A stretch of 64,000 bases of DNA. It comes from Roseateles sp. Lineage in GTDB: Bacteria > Pseudomonadota > Gammaproteobacteria > Burkholderiales > Burkholderiaceae_C. The position numbers and the translations under genes are program-made. Under the pieces are notes generated by a model, which ran no database searches, was not told the DNA's origin, and saw only the letters and a list, made by a program, of their open reading frames with translations. The DNA is taken from assembly GCA_016790285.1 (NCBI GenBank), contig JAEUPJ010000081.1, forward strand, positions 30,490-94,489, read 5' to 3'. Of the stretch, positions 16,271 through 25,189 are shown one piece after another (the stretch's first letter is position 1; each line of letters begins with the position of its first letter).

Positions 16271-17430
16271 CCGTCACGCCCGCCCAGACCCAGACGCTGC
16301 TGGCGGCCGTCACCCTCGTGGCGACGGTGGGCACCGTCGTGTGGCTGGCCATGGCGCTGGTCGCGCGCATCGCCCCGCGGGCGTCGCTGGCGATGGCCTG
16401 CGCCAACGCCGCCGCGGCTGCGGCCCTCACGCTGCACTCGCTGCGCGGCGCGCTGCCCGACGCCGTCACCTACTGGCCCGGCGACGTGCTGGCCGTCGCG
16501 TCCTTTGCGCTGCTGGCGGCTGCGGTGTCGGACATCACCGCCCGGCAGCTGGCCTGGCGGGCCGGCGCGGCGACCGTGGCCGTGTCTGCCGTGCTGCTCT
16601 TTGGCCTGCCCTACGAGGGCGACCTGCGCTGGCACTCGCGCATCGTCGGCCTGGCCAGCGCCGGGCTCATGATGATGGCCGGCCTGCAGGCGCGCCAGGC
16701 ACTCAGCGGTCGCGGGGACGGGCGGCTGTCGCCCCTGCCGCTGACGCTGCCGCTCTTCCTCATCGCGGTGCTGCTCGGCGCACGCGCCGTGGAGACGCTC
16801 GTGAACCCGGGCCACACGCCCGACATGCGCGTGCCCACCGAGTTCAACCTCGTGTTCCTGTGGGGCGCACTCGTGCTGACGCTGCTGCAGAACGCCACGC
16901 TGGCCTTCCTCGTGATGATGCGGCTCATCCTGCGCATCGAGAGGCTGCTGCAGCACGACCCGCTCACCGGCACGCTCAACCGCCGCGCCTTCGACAAGGC
17001 GCTGGAGGACGCGCACGCGGCCTTCCTGCTGGGCCGCGGCTACGCCCTGGTGATGATCGACATGGACCGCTTCAAGCAGCTCAACGACACCCTCGGCCAC
17101 GCGGCGGGCGACGCGGCCCTGCGGCAGATGGTGCAGGAGCTGCGCCCCTGCGTGCGCGACGTCGACCGCTTTGGCCGGCTGGGCGGCGAGGAGTTCTGCG
17201 TGCTGCTGCCCGACACCGACCTCGCCGGTGCTGCCCTCGTGGCCGAGCGCATGCGCATGCTGGTGGACGCCGCCCCGCTGCGCTGGCTGGAGCAGGACTG
17301 GCCGCTCTCCGCGAGCTTCGGCATCGCCGAGGCCGAGCGCGGCGACACCTGGGGCACGACCGTGCTCGCCCGCGCCGACGCGGCGCTCTACCGCGCCAAG
17401 GGGCAGGGCCGCAACGTCGTGCAGGCCTGA
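16267..17430 (+). CDS. Membrane diguanylate cyclase (GGDEF), second of a tandem pair
   Basis: A 387-residue protein with the same plan as the gene it overlaps: a multi-pass membrane region (about 10-215) followed by GGDEF. The domain opens QHDPLTGTLNRRAFD; the active site GGEEF is preceded by RDVD at the RxxD spacing. The cyclase halves of the pair are very alike (for example RGYALVMIDMDRFK versus RGFALVMIDIDHFK), while the membrane halves share only scattered motifs such as RIAPRAS. Tandem duplication followed by sensor divergence is the simplest reading. Start fixed by the ATGA overlap. Confidence 0.92.
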   Translation: MTVTPAQTQTLLAAVTLVATVGTVVWLAMALVARIAPRASLAMACANAAAAAALTLHSLRGALPDAVTYWPGDVLAVASFALLAAAVSDITARQLAWRAGAATVAVSAVLLFGLPYEGDLRWHSRIVGLASAGLMMMAGLQARQALSGRGDGRLSPLPLTLPLFLIAVLLGARAVETLVNPGHTPDMRVPTEFNLVFLWGALVLTLLQNATLAFLVMMRLILRIERLLQHDPLTGTLNRRAFDKALEDAHAAFLLGRGYALVMIDMDRFKQLNDTLGHAAGDAALRQMVQELRPCVRDVDRFGRLGGEEFCVLLPDTDLAGAALVAERMRMLVDAAPLRWLEQDWPLSASFGIAEAERGDTWGTTVLARADAALYRAKGQGRNVVQA

Positions 17431-17497
17431 TCGGCAGCCCGACGGGAACCGAACGCCCCGGCGGCGTCACTCATGGCGTCTGCACTTGCACGCCACC

Positions 17498-18106
17498 ATG
17501 GACCTCGATCCCAAGGACCTCATCGAACAGGCCGCCGAAGCCACTGAAGCCGCCGAAGCCAGGGCGGCCCGGCTCAACGCCACCGTGGCCATCACGGTGG
17601 CCGCGCTCGCCACCTTCATGGGCATCTGCAAGGTCAAGGACGACAACATCGTGCAGGGCATGCAGCAGGCCCAGGTCAACAAGCTCGACTACTGGGCCTA
17701 CTACCAGGCCCGCAACATCCGCGCCGACGTGGCCGAGACGACCGCCACGCAGCTGGAGCTCGCCAAGGGTGGCGCCCCCGCCGCGCAGGCCGCGGCCTAC
17801 GACCAGGCGATTGCCGGCTACCGCACCAAGGCCGCCGACCAGATCAGGAAGCGCGACGAGCTGCGCGCGTTGGCCGAGCAGGCGCAGTCCACCTACGAGA
17901 CCCTGAACCGGCGGGACGACCAGTTCGACCTGTCCGACGCGCTGCTGGCCATCGCCATCGCGCTGCTGGCGGTGACGGCGCTCACCAAGCTCTGGCCGTT
18001 GTACGTCGTGGCCATGGTGCCGACCTTCTTCGGCGTGCTGATGGGCGCGGCCGGCCTGGCCGACTGGCCCATCCACCCGAACATGCTGTTCCGGTTGCTG
18101 TCCTAG
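17498..18106 (+). CDS. DUF4337 family membrane protein
   Basis: A 202-residue protein. It opens with acidic, Ala-rich helix (LIEQAAEATEAAEARAARL), then a membrane segment around 27-45, a long coiled-coil-like soluble stretch (QARNIRADVAETTATQLELA through DELRALAEQAQSTYETL), and two hydrophobic segments at the C-terminus. This organisation and the sequence NATVAITVAALATFMGICKVKDDNI match the DUF4337 family. Function unknown. It begins 67 nt after the second diguanylate cyclase; whether it belongs to that transcript is unclear. Confidence 0.8.
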   Translation: MDLDPKDLIEQAAEATEAAEARAARLNATVAITVAALATFMGICKVKDDNIVQGMQQAQVNKLDYWAYYQARNIRADVAETTATQLELAKGGAPAAQAAAYDQAIAGYRTKAADQIRKRDELRALAEQAQSTYETLNRRDDQFDLSDALLAIAIALLAVTALTKLWPLYVVAMVPTFFGVLMGAAGLADWPIHPNMLFRLLS

Positions 18107-18153
18107 CGCGCCAGTTCCGGGGCGGGGCGCCGGGGTGGTTATCCTGCCGCGCC

Positions 18154-19836
18154 ATGTACGCGCCTTTTTACGGCTTGCGGCAGGCGCCGTTCTCCATCGC
18201 GCCCGACCCGCACTACCTGTTCATGAGCGAGCGCCACCGCGAGGCGCTCGCCCACCTGCTGTACGGCCTGGACGGCGGCGGCGGCTTCGTGCTGCTCACC
18301 GGCGAGATCGGCGCGGGCAAGACCACCGTGTGCCGCTGCTTCCTGGAGCAGATCCCGGCGAACTGCAACGTCGCCTACGTCTTCAACCCCCGGCTCACGG
18401 CCACCGAGCTGCTGCAGTCCATCTGCGACGAGTTCCACGTGGCCGTGCCCGCGGGGGCCCAGACCGTCAAGGCCTACGTCGACCCGCTGAACGCCTTCCT
18501 GCTGGCCCAGCACGCGGCCGGGCGCAACAACGTCCTCATCATCGACGAGGCCCAGAACCTCTCGGCCGACGTGCTGGAGCAGCTGCGCCTGCTGACCAAC
18601 CTCGAAACCAGCGAGCGCAAGCTGCTGCAGGTGGTGCTCATCGGCCAGCCCGAGCTGCGCGACATGCTGGCCCGCCCCGAGCTGGAGCAGCTGGCGCAGC
18701 GGGTGATCGCGCGCTTTCACCTCGGCGCGCTGTCCGAAGGCGAGACGGCCAAGTACATCTTCCACCGCATGAAGGTGGCCGGCCTCACGGGCCCGCTGCC
18801 CTTTGACCGCCCGGCGCTGAAGGTGATCCACGAGATCACGCGCGGCGTGCCGCGGCGCATCAACCTGCTGTGCGACCGCGCCCTGCTCGGCGGCTATGCG
18901 GGTGGGCTGACGACGGTGACGCCTGACATCGTGCGCAAGGCCGCGGCCGAGGTCTTCGACCAGCCCCGCAGCACGCGGGCGCGCTCACGGGGGCGCCGCC
19001 GCCGCGACCCGGTGGGCCTGGCCCTCGTGGTGCTCGCCGCCGTGCTGGCCGGGGCCGGCCTCACCTGGGCGCTGCAGCAGCCCTGGCAGGCCAGCCGCAG
19101 CGCACGGGAGGCCGCGCCCGCGAGGACGGCAGCGCTGCCCGCCAGCGCGGCACCCGCGGCCAGTGCCACGGCGGCAGCGGCCTCGGCGCCGGCTCCTGCG
19201 GCCAGTGCGGCGCCGCCGGCCCCTGCGCCGCTGCGGCTGGCCGACTGGCAAGCCGACGACGCGGCCGCCTGGGCCGCCCTCGCCGACCGCTGGGGCCTGC
19301 CCCTGCCGGCGAAGGCCGACGCCTGCACCGTGGCCCAGCAGCGCGGGCTGCAGTGCTACCGCAGCGGCACGGGCAGCCTGTCGCTCATCCGCCTCATCGA
19401 CCGCCCCGTGCTGCTGACCCTGCAGCGCCCCGGCCAACCCGCGGCCCTGGCCGCCCTCGTGGCGCTGGACGGCCAGCACGCCACGCTGGTGGTGCAGGGC
19501 CAGCCGCGCCGCGTCGCCCTGGCCGACCTGGCCAGCACCTGGCGCGGCGAGTTCGCCACCTTCTGGCGCCCGCCGCCGGGCTATGCGGGCCGCGCCAGCA
19601 ACATCGTGCCGCTGCGCGAGTGGCTGGGCGCCCGGCTCGCCGAGCTGCAGCAGCCCGCAGGCGCTGCGTCGGGCGCCAGCGGCGTGCCACCCAGTTGGCC
19701 CGAGCTGAGCCGCCAGATCCAGGCTTTCCAGGCCAGCCAGGGCCTGCAGCCCGACGGCCGCGTCGGCCCCGTGACCCTCATGCTGATCAACCAGGCCGCC
19801 GGCATCCCCGAGCCGCGGCTGGACCCGGCCCCCTGA
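18154..19836 (+). CDS. gspA: GspA/ExeA-type secretion ATPase with peptidoglycan-binding domain
   Basis: A 560-residue protein of the ExeA/GspA family, which with GspB helps insert the type II secretion secretin through peptidoglycan. The N-terminal AAA ATPase opens MYAPFYGLRQAPFSIAPDP; Walker A GEIGAGKTT is at 50-58 and Walker B NVLIIDEAQNL near 127. A membrane segment lies at about 287-305, followed by an Ala/Pro linker and a C-terminal peptidoglycan-binding fold (IQAFQASQGLQPDGRVGPVT). Such a protein has the ATPase inside and the wall-binding part in the periplasm. It is 12 nt ahead of gspB. No other gsp genes are in the window. Confidence 0.92.
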   Translation: MYAPFYGLRQAPFSIAPDPHYLFMSERHREALAHLLYGLDGGGGFVLLTGEIGAGKTTVCRCFLEQIPANCNVAYVFNPRLTATELLQSICDEFHVAVPAGAQTVKAYVDPLNAFLLAQHAAGRNNVLIIDEAQNLSADVLEQLRLLTNLETSERKLLQVVLIGQPELRDMLARPELEQLAQRVIARFHLGALSEGETAKYIFHRMKVAGLTGPLPFDRPALKVIHEITRGVPRRINLLCDRALLGGYAGGLTTVTPDIVRKAAAEVFDQPRSTRARSRGRRRRDPVGLALVVLAAVLAGAGLTWALQQPWQASRSAREAAPARTAALPASAAPAASATAAAASAPAPAASAAPPAPAPLRLADWQADDAAAWAALADRWGLPLPAKADACTVAQQRGLQCYRSGTGSLSLIRLIDRPVLLTLQRPGQPAALAALVALDGQHATLVVQGQPRRVALADLASTWRGEFATFWRPPPGYAGRASNIVPLREWLGARLAELQQPAGAASGASGVPPSWPELSRQIQAFQASQGLQPDGRVGPVTLMLINQAAGIPEPRLDPAP

Positions 19837-19848
19837 GGCTGCCCCACC

Positions 19849-20538
19849 ATGTCCTACATCCTCGATGCCCTGCGCCGCGCCGAAGCCGACCGCGAACGCG
19901 ACCGCGGCCACGTGCCGGGCCTGAACGCGCAGCCGCTGCCTGACGGCGCGTCTGCGCAGACCCGGCCGGCGCGCCGCTGGCTGCCCTGGGCCGGGGGCGG
20001 CCTGCTGCTCGTGGCGGGCATCGGCGCGGGCAGCTGGTGGGCCGGCAGCGCCCGCGAGGCCATGCCACCTGCGGCTGCACCGGCCCCGACGCCCAGCACG
20101 ATCGTGGCGCCGCCGCCACCGGCGCCTGTGGCCGCTCCTGCTTCTGCTCCTGTGCTTGCTCCTGTGCCTGCACCGGCGCCGGCCATCGCGCCCGCGCCGG
20201 CCGCGTCCGCCTCGCCCTACCTGCCGCCCGTGCCGCCGCCCGCCCCGCCGGCCCTGGCGCCGGCCCCCGCTCCCCGCGCCACACCCGCGGCCGAGCCCGC
20301 GGCTCCGGCGCGCGTCCCGCTGCTGTCTGAACTGCCCGAGGCCACGCGGCGCGAACTGCCCCGCCTGGCGCTGGGCGGCTCGGTCTACTCCGACGACCCG
20401 CGCAGCCGCCTCGTCGTCATCAACGGCGAGGTGCTGCACGAAGGCGCGCGGCTGGGCAACGAGCTGGTGCTGGAGCAGATCCGCCCGCGCGAGCTGGTGC
20501 TGCGATTCAAGGGCCAGGCCTATCGGCAACCGCTGTGA
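19849..20538 (+). CDS. gspB: General secretion pathway protein GspB
   Basis: A 229-residue partner of GspA. It starts MSYILDALRRAEADRERDRG, the family signature, followed by one membrane segment near 43-63, a long Ala/Pro-rich periplasmic spacer (about 67-155), and the C-terminal GspB domain with LGGSVYSDDPRSRLVVING and GNELVLEQIRPRELVLRFKG. The PDZ-like terminal domain works with GspA in placing the secretin. The Pro-rich spacer may span the cell wall. The pair forms a two-gene operon with 12 nt between them. Confidence 0.92.
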   Translation: MSYILDALRRAEADRERDRGHVPGLNAQPLPDGASAQTRPARRWLPWAGGGLLLVAGIGAGSWWAGSAREAMPPAAAPAPTPSTIVAPPPPAPVAAPASAPVLAPVPAPAPAIAPAPAASASPYLPPVPPPAPPALAPAPAPRATPAAEPAAPARVPLLSELPEATRRELPRLALGGSVYSDDPRSRLVVINGEVLHEGARLGNELVLEQIRPRELVLRFKGQAYRQPL

Positions 20539-20676
20539 GCGGGGCCCCCCTAGGACCCTCGCGCGCCATCCTCCCGTTGCAGGACGTCGCCCCCTAGCTT
20601 GGGCCGCGAAAGCGCGGCCGGCGCCGCCTAGTCTTCCTTCAAGCGCGACTTTCATTCACGCGCCAGGGAGATCCAG

Positions 20677-21852
20677 ATGCTGCGCCAACTGCTGCTGCTT
20701 GGCCTTGTGCCGCCCCTGCTCGCCGGCTGTGCGGGCACCCCGGTGGTCAAAGCCCTGCACAACCCGCTCTACCGGGCGGAAAACCACACCTCCACCATCA
20801 CCGTGCGCGCCACCGAGCCGCGCGACGGCATCGCCGAGATCCGCATCAACGCGGTGGTCGGCGAGCTGACGGCCTGCCCGACGGGCGTCTTCTCGTTCCC
20901 GAGCCTCATCCCGTGCCGCACCAGCGCGATGTCGGTGGGCGCGGTGTGCAACTTCGCCAACGTCAAGACCGAGGTGAGCTGCAGCCTGCCGATCGCCATC
21001 ACGCCGCGGCGCCTGGTGACCTACTCCGCCACCGCACGCAGCGGGCGCAACATCACCAGCTCAGCGCCCGCCATCACCTACGCGGGCGGCGCGCCGCTGA
21101 CGCAGGCCACGGTGCGGCTGCCTTTCGCCACCATCACCCAGCCGTGGGAGACGGCCAGGCCCATCATCTGGCGCACGGACACACCGTCGCTGGCCACCGA
21201 CCGTGGCGACAAGATCGACTGGGGCCTGGTGCCCGACGCCGACATGCCGACCTACCGCGCCTTCACCGACGACCTGCAGCCCATGGTGCTCGCGCTCTTC
21301 TACACCGACACCAACAGCTTCAGCCAGTGGACGCGCTTCTGGCGCGGCCTGTTCAACGTGTGGGCCGGGCCCGCGGGCGCCGACGGCGAGGGCTGCAGCC
21401 GCAGCTTCGGCGGCGCCGCATCGACCGTGAGCGCCGTGTTCGACGGGACTCAGATCCTGCACCGCAACGACTTCCGCGACTGCGCCTCCATCTCGCTGGG
21501 TGGCGGCTCGGGCACCGTGCAGACCAACCTCGGTGACGCCACCTGGGTGATGCTGCACGAGGCCGGCCACTTCCTGTTCGGCCTGGGCGACGAATACGAC
21601 GGCGGCGGCAACGCGTCCATCTCCACACCGAAGAACGTCTTCCCGACCAAGGCGGCCTGCGAGTCGGCGTCCACCTCCAACAGCCTGCCCATCGCCCAGT
21701 GCCAGCAGATCGGCAGCACCGGCACCTGGCGCAATGACGACGGCCTGGCCACCACGATGGAAGACCGCACGCTCACGAGCGACTGGCGCACCCTGGCCGG
21801 CCGCGCGATGAGCACCCGCATCAGCCGCTGCGCCAGCGGCGCCTGCTACTGA
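20677..21852 (+). CDS. Putative M64-like zinc metallopeptidase lipoprotein
   Basis: A 391-residue lipoprotein: the leader ends LLAGC (Cys17 region), so it should be lipid-anchored. A zincin site is visible as HEAGHFLFGLGDEYDGG, with His294, Glu295 and His298, followed by Asp305-Glu306-Tyr307. This HExxH...DEY arrangement resembles the M64 (IgA peptidase) family; the rest of the chain does not resemble any family I can name. Many cysteines in the N-terminal half suggest disulfides. The start is supported by GGGAG 8 nt upstream. A secreted protein gene follows 11 nt later, probably in one operon. Substrate unknown; the peptidase call is from the motif only. Confidence 0.6.
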   Translation: MLRQLLLLGLVPPLLAGCAGTPVVKALHNPLYRAENHTSTITVRATEPRDGIAEIRINAVVGELTACPTGVFSFPSLIPCRTSAMSVGAVCNFANVKTEVSCSLPIAITPRRLVTYSATARSGRNITSSAPAITYAGGAPLTQATVRLPFATITQPWETARPIIWRTDTPSLATDRGDKIDWGLVPDADMPTYRAFTDDLQPMVLALFYTDTNSFSQWTRFWRGLFNVWAGPAGADGEGCSRSFGGAASTVSAVFDGTQILHRNDFRDCASISLGGGSGTVQTNLGDATWVMLHEAGHFLFGLGDEYDGGGNASISTPKNVFPTKAACESASTSNSLPIAQCQQIGSTGTWRNDDGLATTMEDRTLTSDWRTLAGRAMSTRISRCASGACY

Positions 21853-21863
21853 AGGAAGTCATC

Positions 21864-22433
21864 ATGCGAACCCACCTGCTTGTGATGACGGCCTCGCTGA
21901 TGGCGCTGGCCGCGGGAGTTCGGGCTCAGTCCGTCGCGGCCGACAACGGCCCCGCCGCCTCGGACGGCGGCAAGGCCGTGCTCATCGAGCCCCGGCAGCT
22001 GGCCGAGTCCGAAGACCCGGTCAACGCGCGCGTGCTGGCCGAGACGGCCAACGGCCTGGCGCTGAGCCTCACCATCGACGGCGCCAGCGTGCGGCTCGAA
22101 GCGGCCGTTGCCGCGCGCGTGCCGCGCCGCCAGGCGCGCACCGCGCGCGAAGACGCCGACGTGGTCACCGTGACCGGCCTGTCAGGCGGTCGCGTGGTGG
22201 CCACGACCGTCGTGCCGGATGCCGTGCTCAATGCCAGCGAAGGCAGCGGCCTCGTGCGCGTGGCACGCCGCCAGCTCGCCGTGGTGCTGGTGTCGGAGGC
22301 CCCCATCGACACCATCCAGGTGTCGGCCCCGGCCACGGCGGCCAGCGCGACACTGGACGTGCGCGCCGCCTACGCGCGGCTGTGCGAGGCCGCGCCCGAG
22401 CACCCGCAGTGCCCGCGGCAGGCGCCCCGCTGA
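21864..22433 (+). CDS. Secreted protein of unknown function
   Basis: A 189-residue protein with a Sec signal peptide (cleaved after Val-Arg-Ala-Gln near residue 20) and a good ribosome-binding site (AAGGA, 7 nt before ATG). The mature chain is rich in Ala, Val and Arg, with beta-like runs (VTVTGLSGGRVVATTVV) and two cysteines near the C-terminus. No family recognised. It starts 11 nt after the M64-like lipoprotein, so the two are probably co-expressed; it could be a partner, inhibitor or substrate of that peptidase, which is only a guess from position. Confidence 0.7.
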   Translation: MRTHLLVMTASLMALAAGVRAQSVAADNGPAASDGGKAVLIEPRQLAESEDPVNARVLAETANGLALSLTIDGASVRLEAAVAARVPRRQARTAREDADVVTVTGLSGGRVVATTVVPDAVLNASEGSGLVRVARRQLAVVLVSEAPIDTIQVSAPATAASATLDVRAAYARLCEAAPEHPQCPRQAPR

Positions 22434-22440
22434 CGCAAGC

Positions 22441-22458
22441 CGCCGCGGGCGCGCGGCG
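22441..22458. terminator. GC-rich hairpin between convergent genes
   Basis: CGCCGCG / CGCGGCG forms a perfect 7-bp stem with a 4-nt loop, exactly filling the gap between the convergent stop codons at 22433 and 22459. No T-run follows, so terminator function is only plausible. Confidence 0.35.
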
Positions 22459-24525
22459 TCACCAGACCTTGCAGTGCTGCCCGGCCGGCTTGACGAGCTT
22501 GGCGCCGGGCTTGCACGCGAAGGCCTTCTCGAACTCCGGCATGTTCACGACCACGCCGTTGATGCGCCACCGCGGCGGCGAATGCGGGTCGATGCGGGCC
22601 TGCACGCGCAGCGCCTCGGGGCGGGCGTCGGCGCAGTCCCACTGCGCGAAGCCCACGAAGAAGCGCTGCTCGGGCGTCATGCCATCGCGGTTCTCGAGCG
22701 TGCGGCCCTTCATGTGCGCCTTCCAGGCCTCCCAGGCGAGCACGAGGCCGCCGAGGTCGGCCAGGTCTTCACCCAGCGTCAGCTTGGCGTTGATCTTGAT
22801 GTCGTCCACCACCGTGTAGGTCGCGTACTGGTCGGCCACGCAGGCGGCGCGCTTCTCGAACTCCTGGCCGTCCTTCTTCGTCCACCAGTTCTTGAGGTTG
22901 CCCTGCGCGTCGAACTGGCGGCCTTCGTCGTCGAAGCCGTGCGTGAGCTCGTGCCCGATGGTGCCGCCGGTGTTGCCGTAGTTGGGGGCTTCGTCCATGC
23001 GCGGGTCGTACAGCGGGGGCAGCAGCACGGCGGCGGGGAAGTTGATGTCGTTCATCTGCGCGTCGTAGTAGGCGTTGACCGTCTGCGGGGTCATGCTCCA
23101 CTCGCCACGGTCCACCGGCTGGCCGATCTTGGCCAGGCGGCGCCGCGCCTCGAAGGCATTGCCGCGCATGACATTGCCCAGGAAGTCGCCGCGCTGCACG
23201 GCGAAGGCGCCGTAGTCGCGCCAGCGCTCGGGGTAGCCCACCTTGTTGACGATGGCCTTGAGCTTCTCGTGGGCGCGGGCCTTGGTGGTGGCGCTCATCC
23301 ACGTGAGGCTGTCGATGCTGCGCGCCATGGCGGCCTCGATCTCGTCGGTCATCTGCACGGTGGCCGCCTTGAGGTCGGGCGTGAAGTTGCGCGACACGAA
23401 CTCCTGGCCGAGGGCCTCGCCGAGCTGCATGTCGACGAGCGCGACGCAGCGCTTCCAGCGCGCCTTGAGCTGCGGCGTGCCGGTGAGCGCCTGGCCATAG
23501 AAGTCGAAGTTGGACTGCACGAAGGCGTTGTCCAGCGCGGCGCTCAGGCTGCTGGTGAGCTGCCAGCGCAGGTAGGTCTGCAGCTCGGCCAGCGGCACGG
23601 CCTTCAGGCGGGCGCCGAGCGCCTTGAAGAAGGCCGGCTCCGTCACGTTGTAGCGAGGCTGGCCGGGCGGGGTGCCGAGTGCTGTCTGGTAGGCCGCCCA
23701 GTCAAAGCCCGGCATCAGCGCCTGCAGGCCGCGCGCATCGACGACATGGAAGGTCTTGTACGGGTCTCGCTTGTCGACCTTGGACAGCGAGGCGCGGGCC
23801 AGCAGCGTCTCGGTGGCCAGCACGCTGCGCGCCGAGGCCTTGGCCGCCGCGGGCGACTCGCCCAGCAGCTCGAAGGTGCGGGCCACGTGGGCCTCGTAGG
23901 CGGTGCGGATCTTGAGCGTCTTGGCGTCGCGCTTAAGGTAGTAGTCGCGGTCGGGCAGGCCCAGGCCCCCGGCGTAGGCGAAGGCGATCTGGCGCGTCGC
24001 GTCGGCGAAATCCTGACCGGCGCTGAACCCGAAGAACAGCCGCTCGCCGCCCGCGGCCAGCTGCAGCTCGGCCAGCAGCGCGGGCAGCTCGCGCTTGTCC
24101 TTCAAGGCGGCGATGCGATCCAGCAGCGGCTGCAGGGGCTTGAGGCCGGCGGCCTGCACGGCGCTCTCGTCCATGCAGCTGGCGAAGTAGTCGCCCAGCT
24201 TGGCCTGGTTGACCGAGCGCTCGGCGCCCGCTGCTGCCGGTGCGGCCAACGTGTTCAGCACGCCCCAGAGGTAGCGCTGGTTCTCGTTGGCCATCTTGGC
24301 GTAGACCGACCAGCGCGACTGGTCGGCCGGGATGGGGTTGGCCTTCGTCCACGCGCCGCAGGCGAAGCGGTAGAGGTCCTCGCAGGGGTCCGCCGTGCGG
24401 TCCATGGCCGTGAGGTCCAGGCTCGGGGTGTAGGGCAGGGCGTCGAGCGGGGCTTCCTGCGGTGAGGAACCGGAAGCGTGGGCCAGGGTGGCGGCCAGCA
24501 GCGCCGGGAGCAGCAGTCGTTTCAT
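22459..24525 (-). CDS. M13 family metallopeptidase (neprilysin/PepO type)
   Basis: A 688-residue secreted or periplasmic peptidase with a signal peptide (MKRLLLPALLAATLAHA). The zinc site is GHELTHGFDDEG with His525 as first ligand; LGEDLADLGGLVLAWEAW supplies the third ligand Glu in the family's ENxADxGG-like block. N-terminal features MDRTADPCEDLYRFACGAW and C-terminal FFVGFAQWDCAD and the final Cys-x-Val-Trp are classic M13. These enzymes cut short peptides. Length is normal for the family. It stands alone, convergent to the preceding pair. Confidence 0.95.
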   Translation of the reverse strand: MKRLLLPALLAATLAHASGSSPQEAPLDALPYTPSLDLTAMDRTADPCEDLYRFACGAWTKANPIPADQSRWSVYAKMANENQRYLWGVLNTLAAPAAAGAERSVNQAKLGDYFASCMDESAVQAAGLKPLQPLLDRIAALKDKRELPALLAELQLAAGGERLFFGFSAGQDFADATRQIAFAYAGGLGLPDRDYYLKRDAKTLKIRTAYEAHVARTFELLGESPAAAKASARSVLATETLLARASLSKVDKRDPYKTFHVVDARGLQALMPGFDWAAYQTALGTPPGQPRYNVTEPAFFKALGARLKAVPLAELQTYLRWQLTSSLSAALDNAFVQSNFDFYGQALTGTPQLKARWKRCVALVDMQLGEALGQEFVSRNFTPDLKAATVQMTDEIEAAMARSIDSLTWMSATTKARAHEKLKAIVNKVGYPERWRDYGAFAVQRGDFLGNVMRGNAFEARRRLAKIGQPVDRGEWSMTPQTVNAYYDAQMNDINFPAAVLLPPLYDPRMDEAPNYGNTGGTIGHELTHGFDDEGRQFDAQGNLKNWWTKKDGQEFEKRAACVADQYATYTVVDDIKINAKLTLGEDLADLGGLVLAWEAWKAHMKGRTLENRDGMTPEQRFFVGFAQWDCADARPEALRVQARIDPHSPPRWRINGVVVNMPEFEKAFACKPGAKLVKPAGQHCKVW

Positions 24526-24584
24526 GGGTGTCGAAGGAGATGCAGTGCGGGGATTGTCAGGGGCCTGGGCGGGCGAGCCATTCG

Positions 24585-25148
24585 TCAGCGGATGCGGCGG
24601 CCCTCGGCAGCGCCGGCCATCAGCTGCGCCAGGCGCCGCTCTCGCGTCTCGTCCTGCTTGGCGCTCATGACCCAGCGCAGCATCTGGCGCTTCCAGCCCG
24701 GCGGCTGGGCCTCGAACCAGGCCCAGGCGGCACGCTGGCGGCGAAAGCGCTTCTCCATATCGGCCGGCAGCGCCACGTCGCCCGCGTGCTCATAGCTGTA
24801 GACGATGCTGCGCCGCTCTGTGCGCTTGTCGAAGGCGGCCAGCCCGGCCGGCGTCATGCGACCTTCGGCTGTCAGCACGGCCACACGCTCGATGTTGATG
24901 CGGCTCCAGATGGACGTGGGCCGGCGGGGCGTGAAGCGGATCTGGTAGCGCAGCTCGTCCACCCGCTTGCGCACGCCGTCGATCCAGCCCACGCACAGGG
25001 CTTCGTCGACCGACTCCGGCCAGGTCATGCTCGGCACGCCGGAGCCGACCTTGTGATAGCCCACGACCAGCTCCGGGGCGGTGGCGGCGTGCTGGGACAG
25101 CCAGTCGCGGAACTCGGCGGGCGAGGCGAAGTAGACGGGTTCGGCCAT
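24585..25148 (-). CDS. YdeI/OmpD-associated family protein
   Basis: A 187-residue protein of the YdeI/OmpD-associated (DUF1801-neighbour) type. The N-terminal FASPAEFRDWLSQHAATAPEL and the WPESVDEALCVGWIDGVRKR block identify the family; the C-terminus QMLRWVMSAKQDETRERRL is also characteristic. Members are linked to envelope stress or peptide resistance in some bacteria, but a molecular activity is not established. The start MAEPVYF at 25148 is chosen; upstream frame lacks coding character. It is divergent from the dehydrogenase at 25190 with 41 nt between. Confidence 0.87.
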   Translation of the reverse strand: MAEPVYFASPAEFRDWLSQHAATAPELVVGYHKVGSGVPSMTWPESVDEALCVGWIDGVRKRVDELRYQIRFTPRRPTSIWSRINIERVAVLTAEGRMTPAGLAAFDKRTERRSIVYSYEHAGDVALPADMEKRFRRQRAAWAWFEAQPPGWKRQMLRWVMSAKQDETRERRLAQLMAGAAEGRRIR

Positions 25149-25189
25149 GATGTGCGGATTCTGGACGGACTCCGCGGCTCGACACCCCC

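Noticed and set aside
16267-17430. Second GGDEF gene as an assembly duplication
   Set aside because: The membrane halves differ widely and the cyclase halves differ at many positions, so it is a real paralogue.
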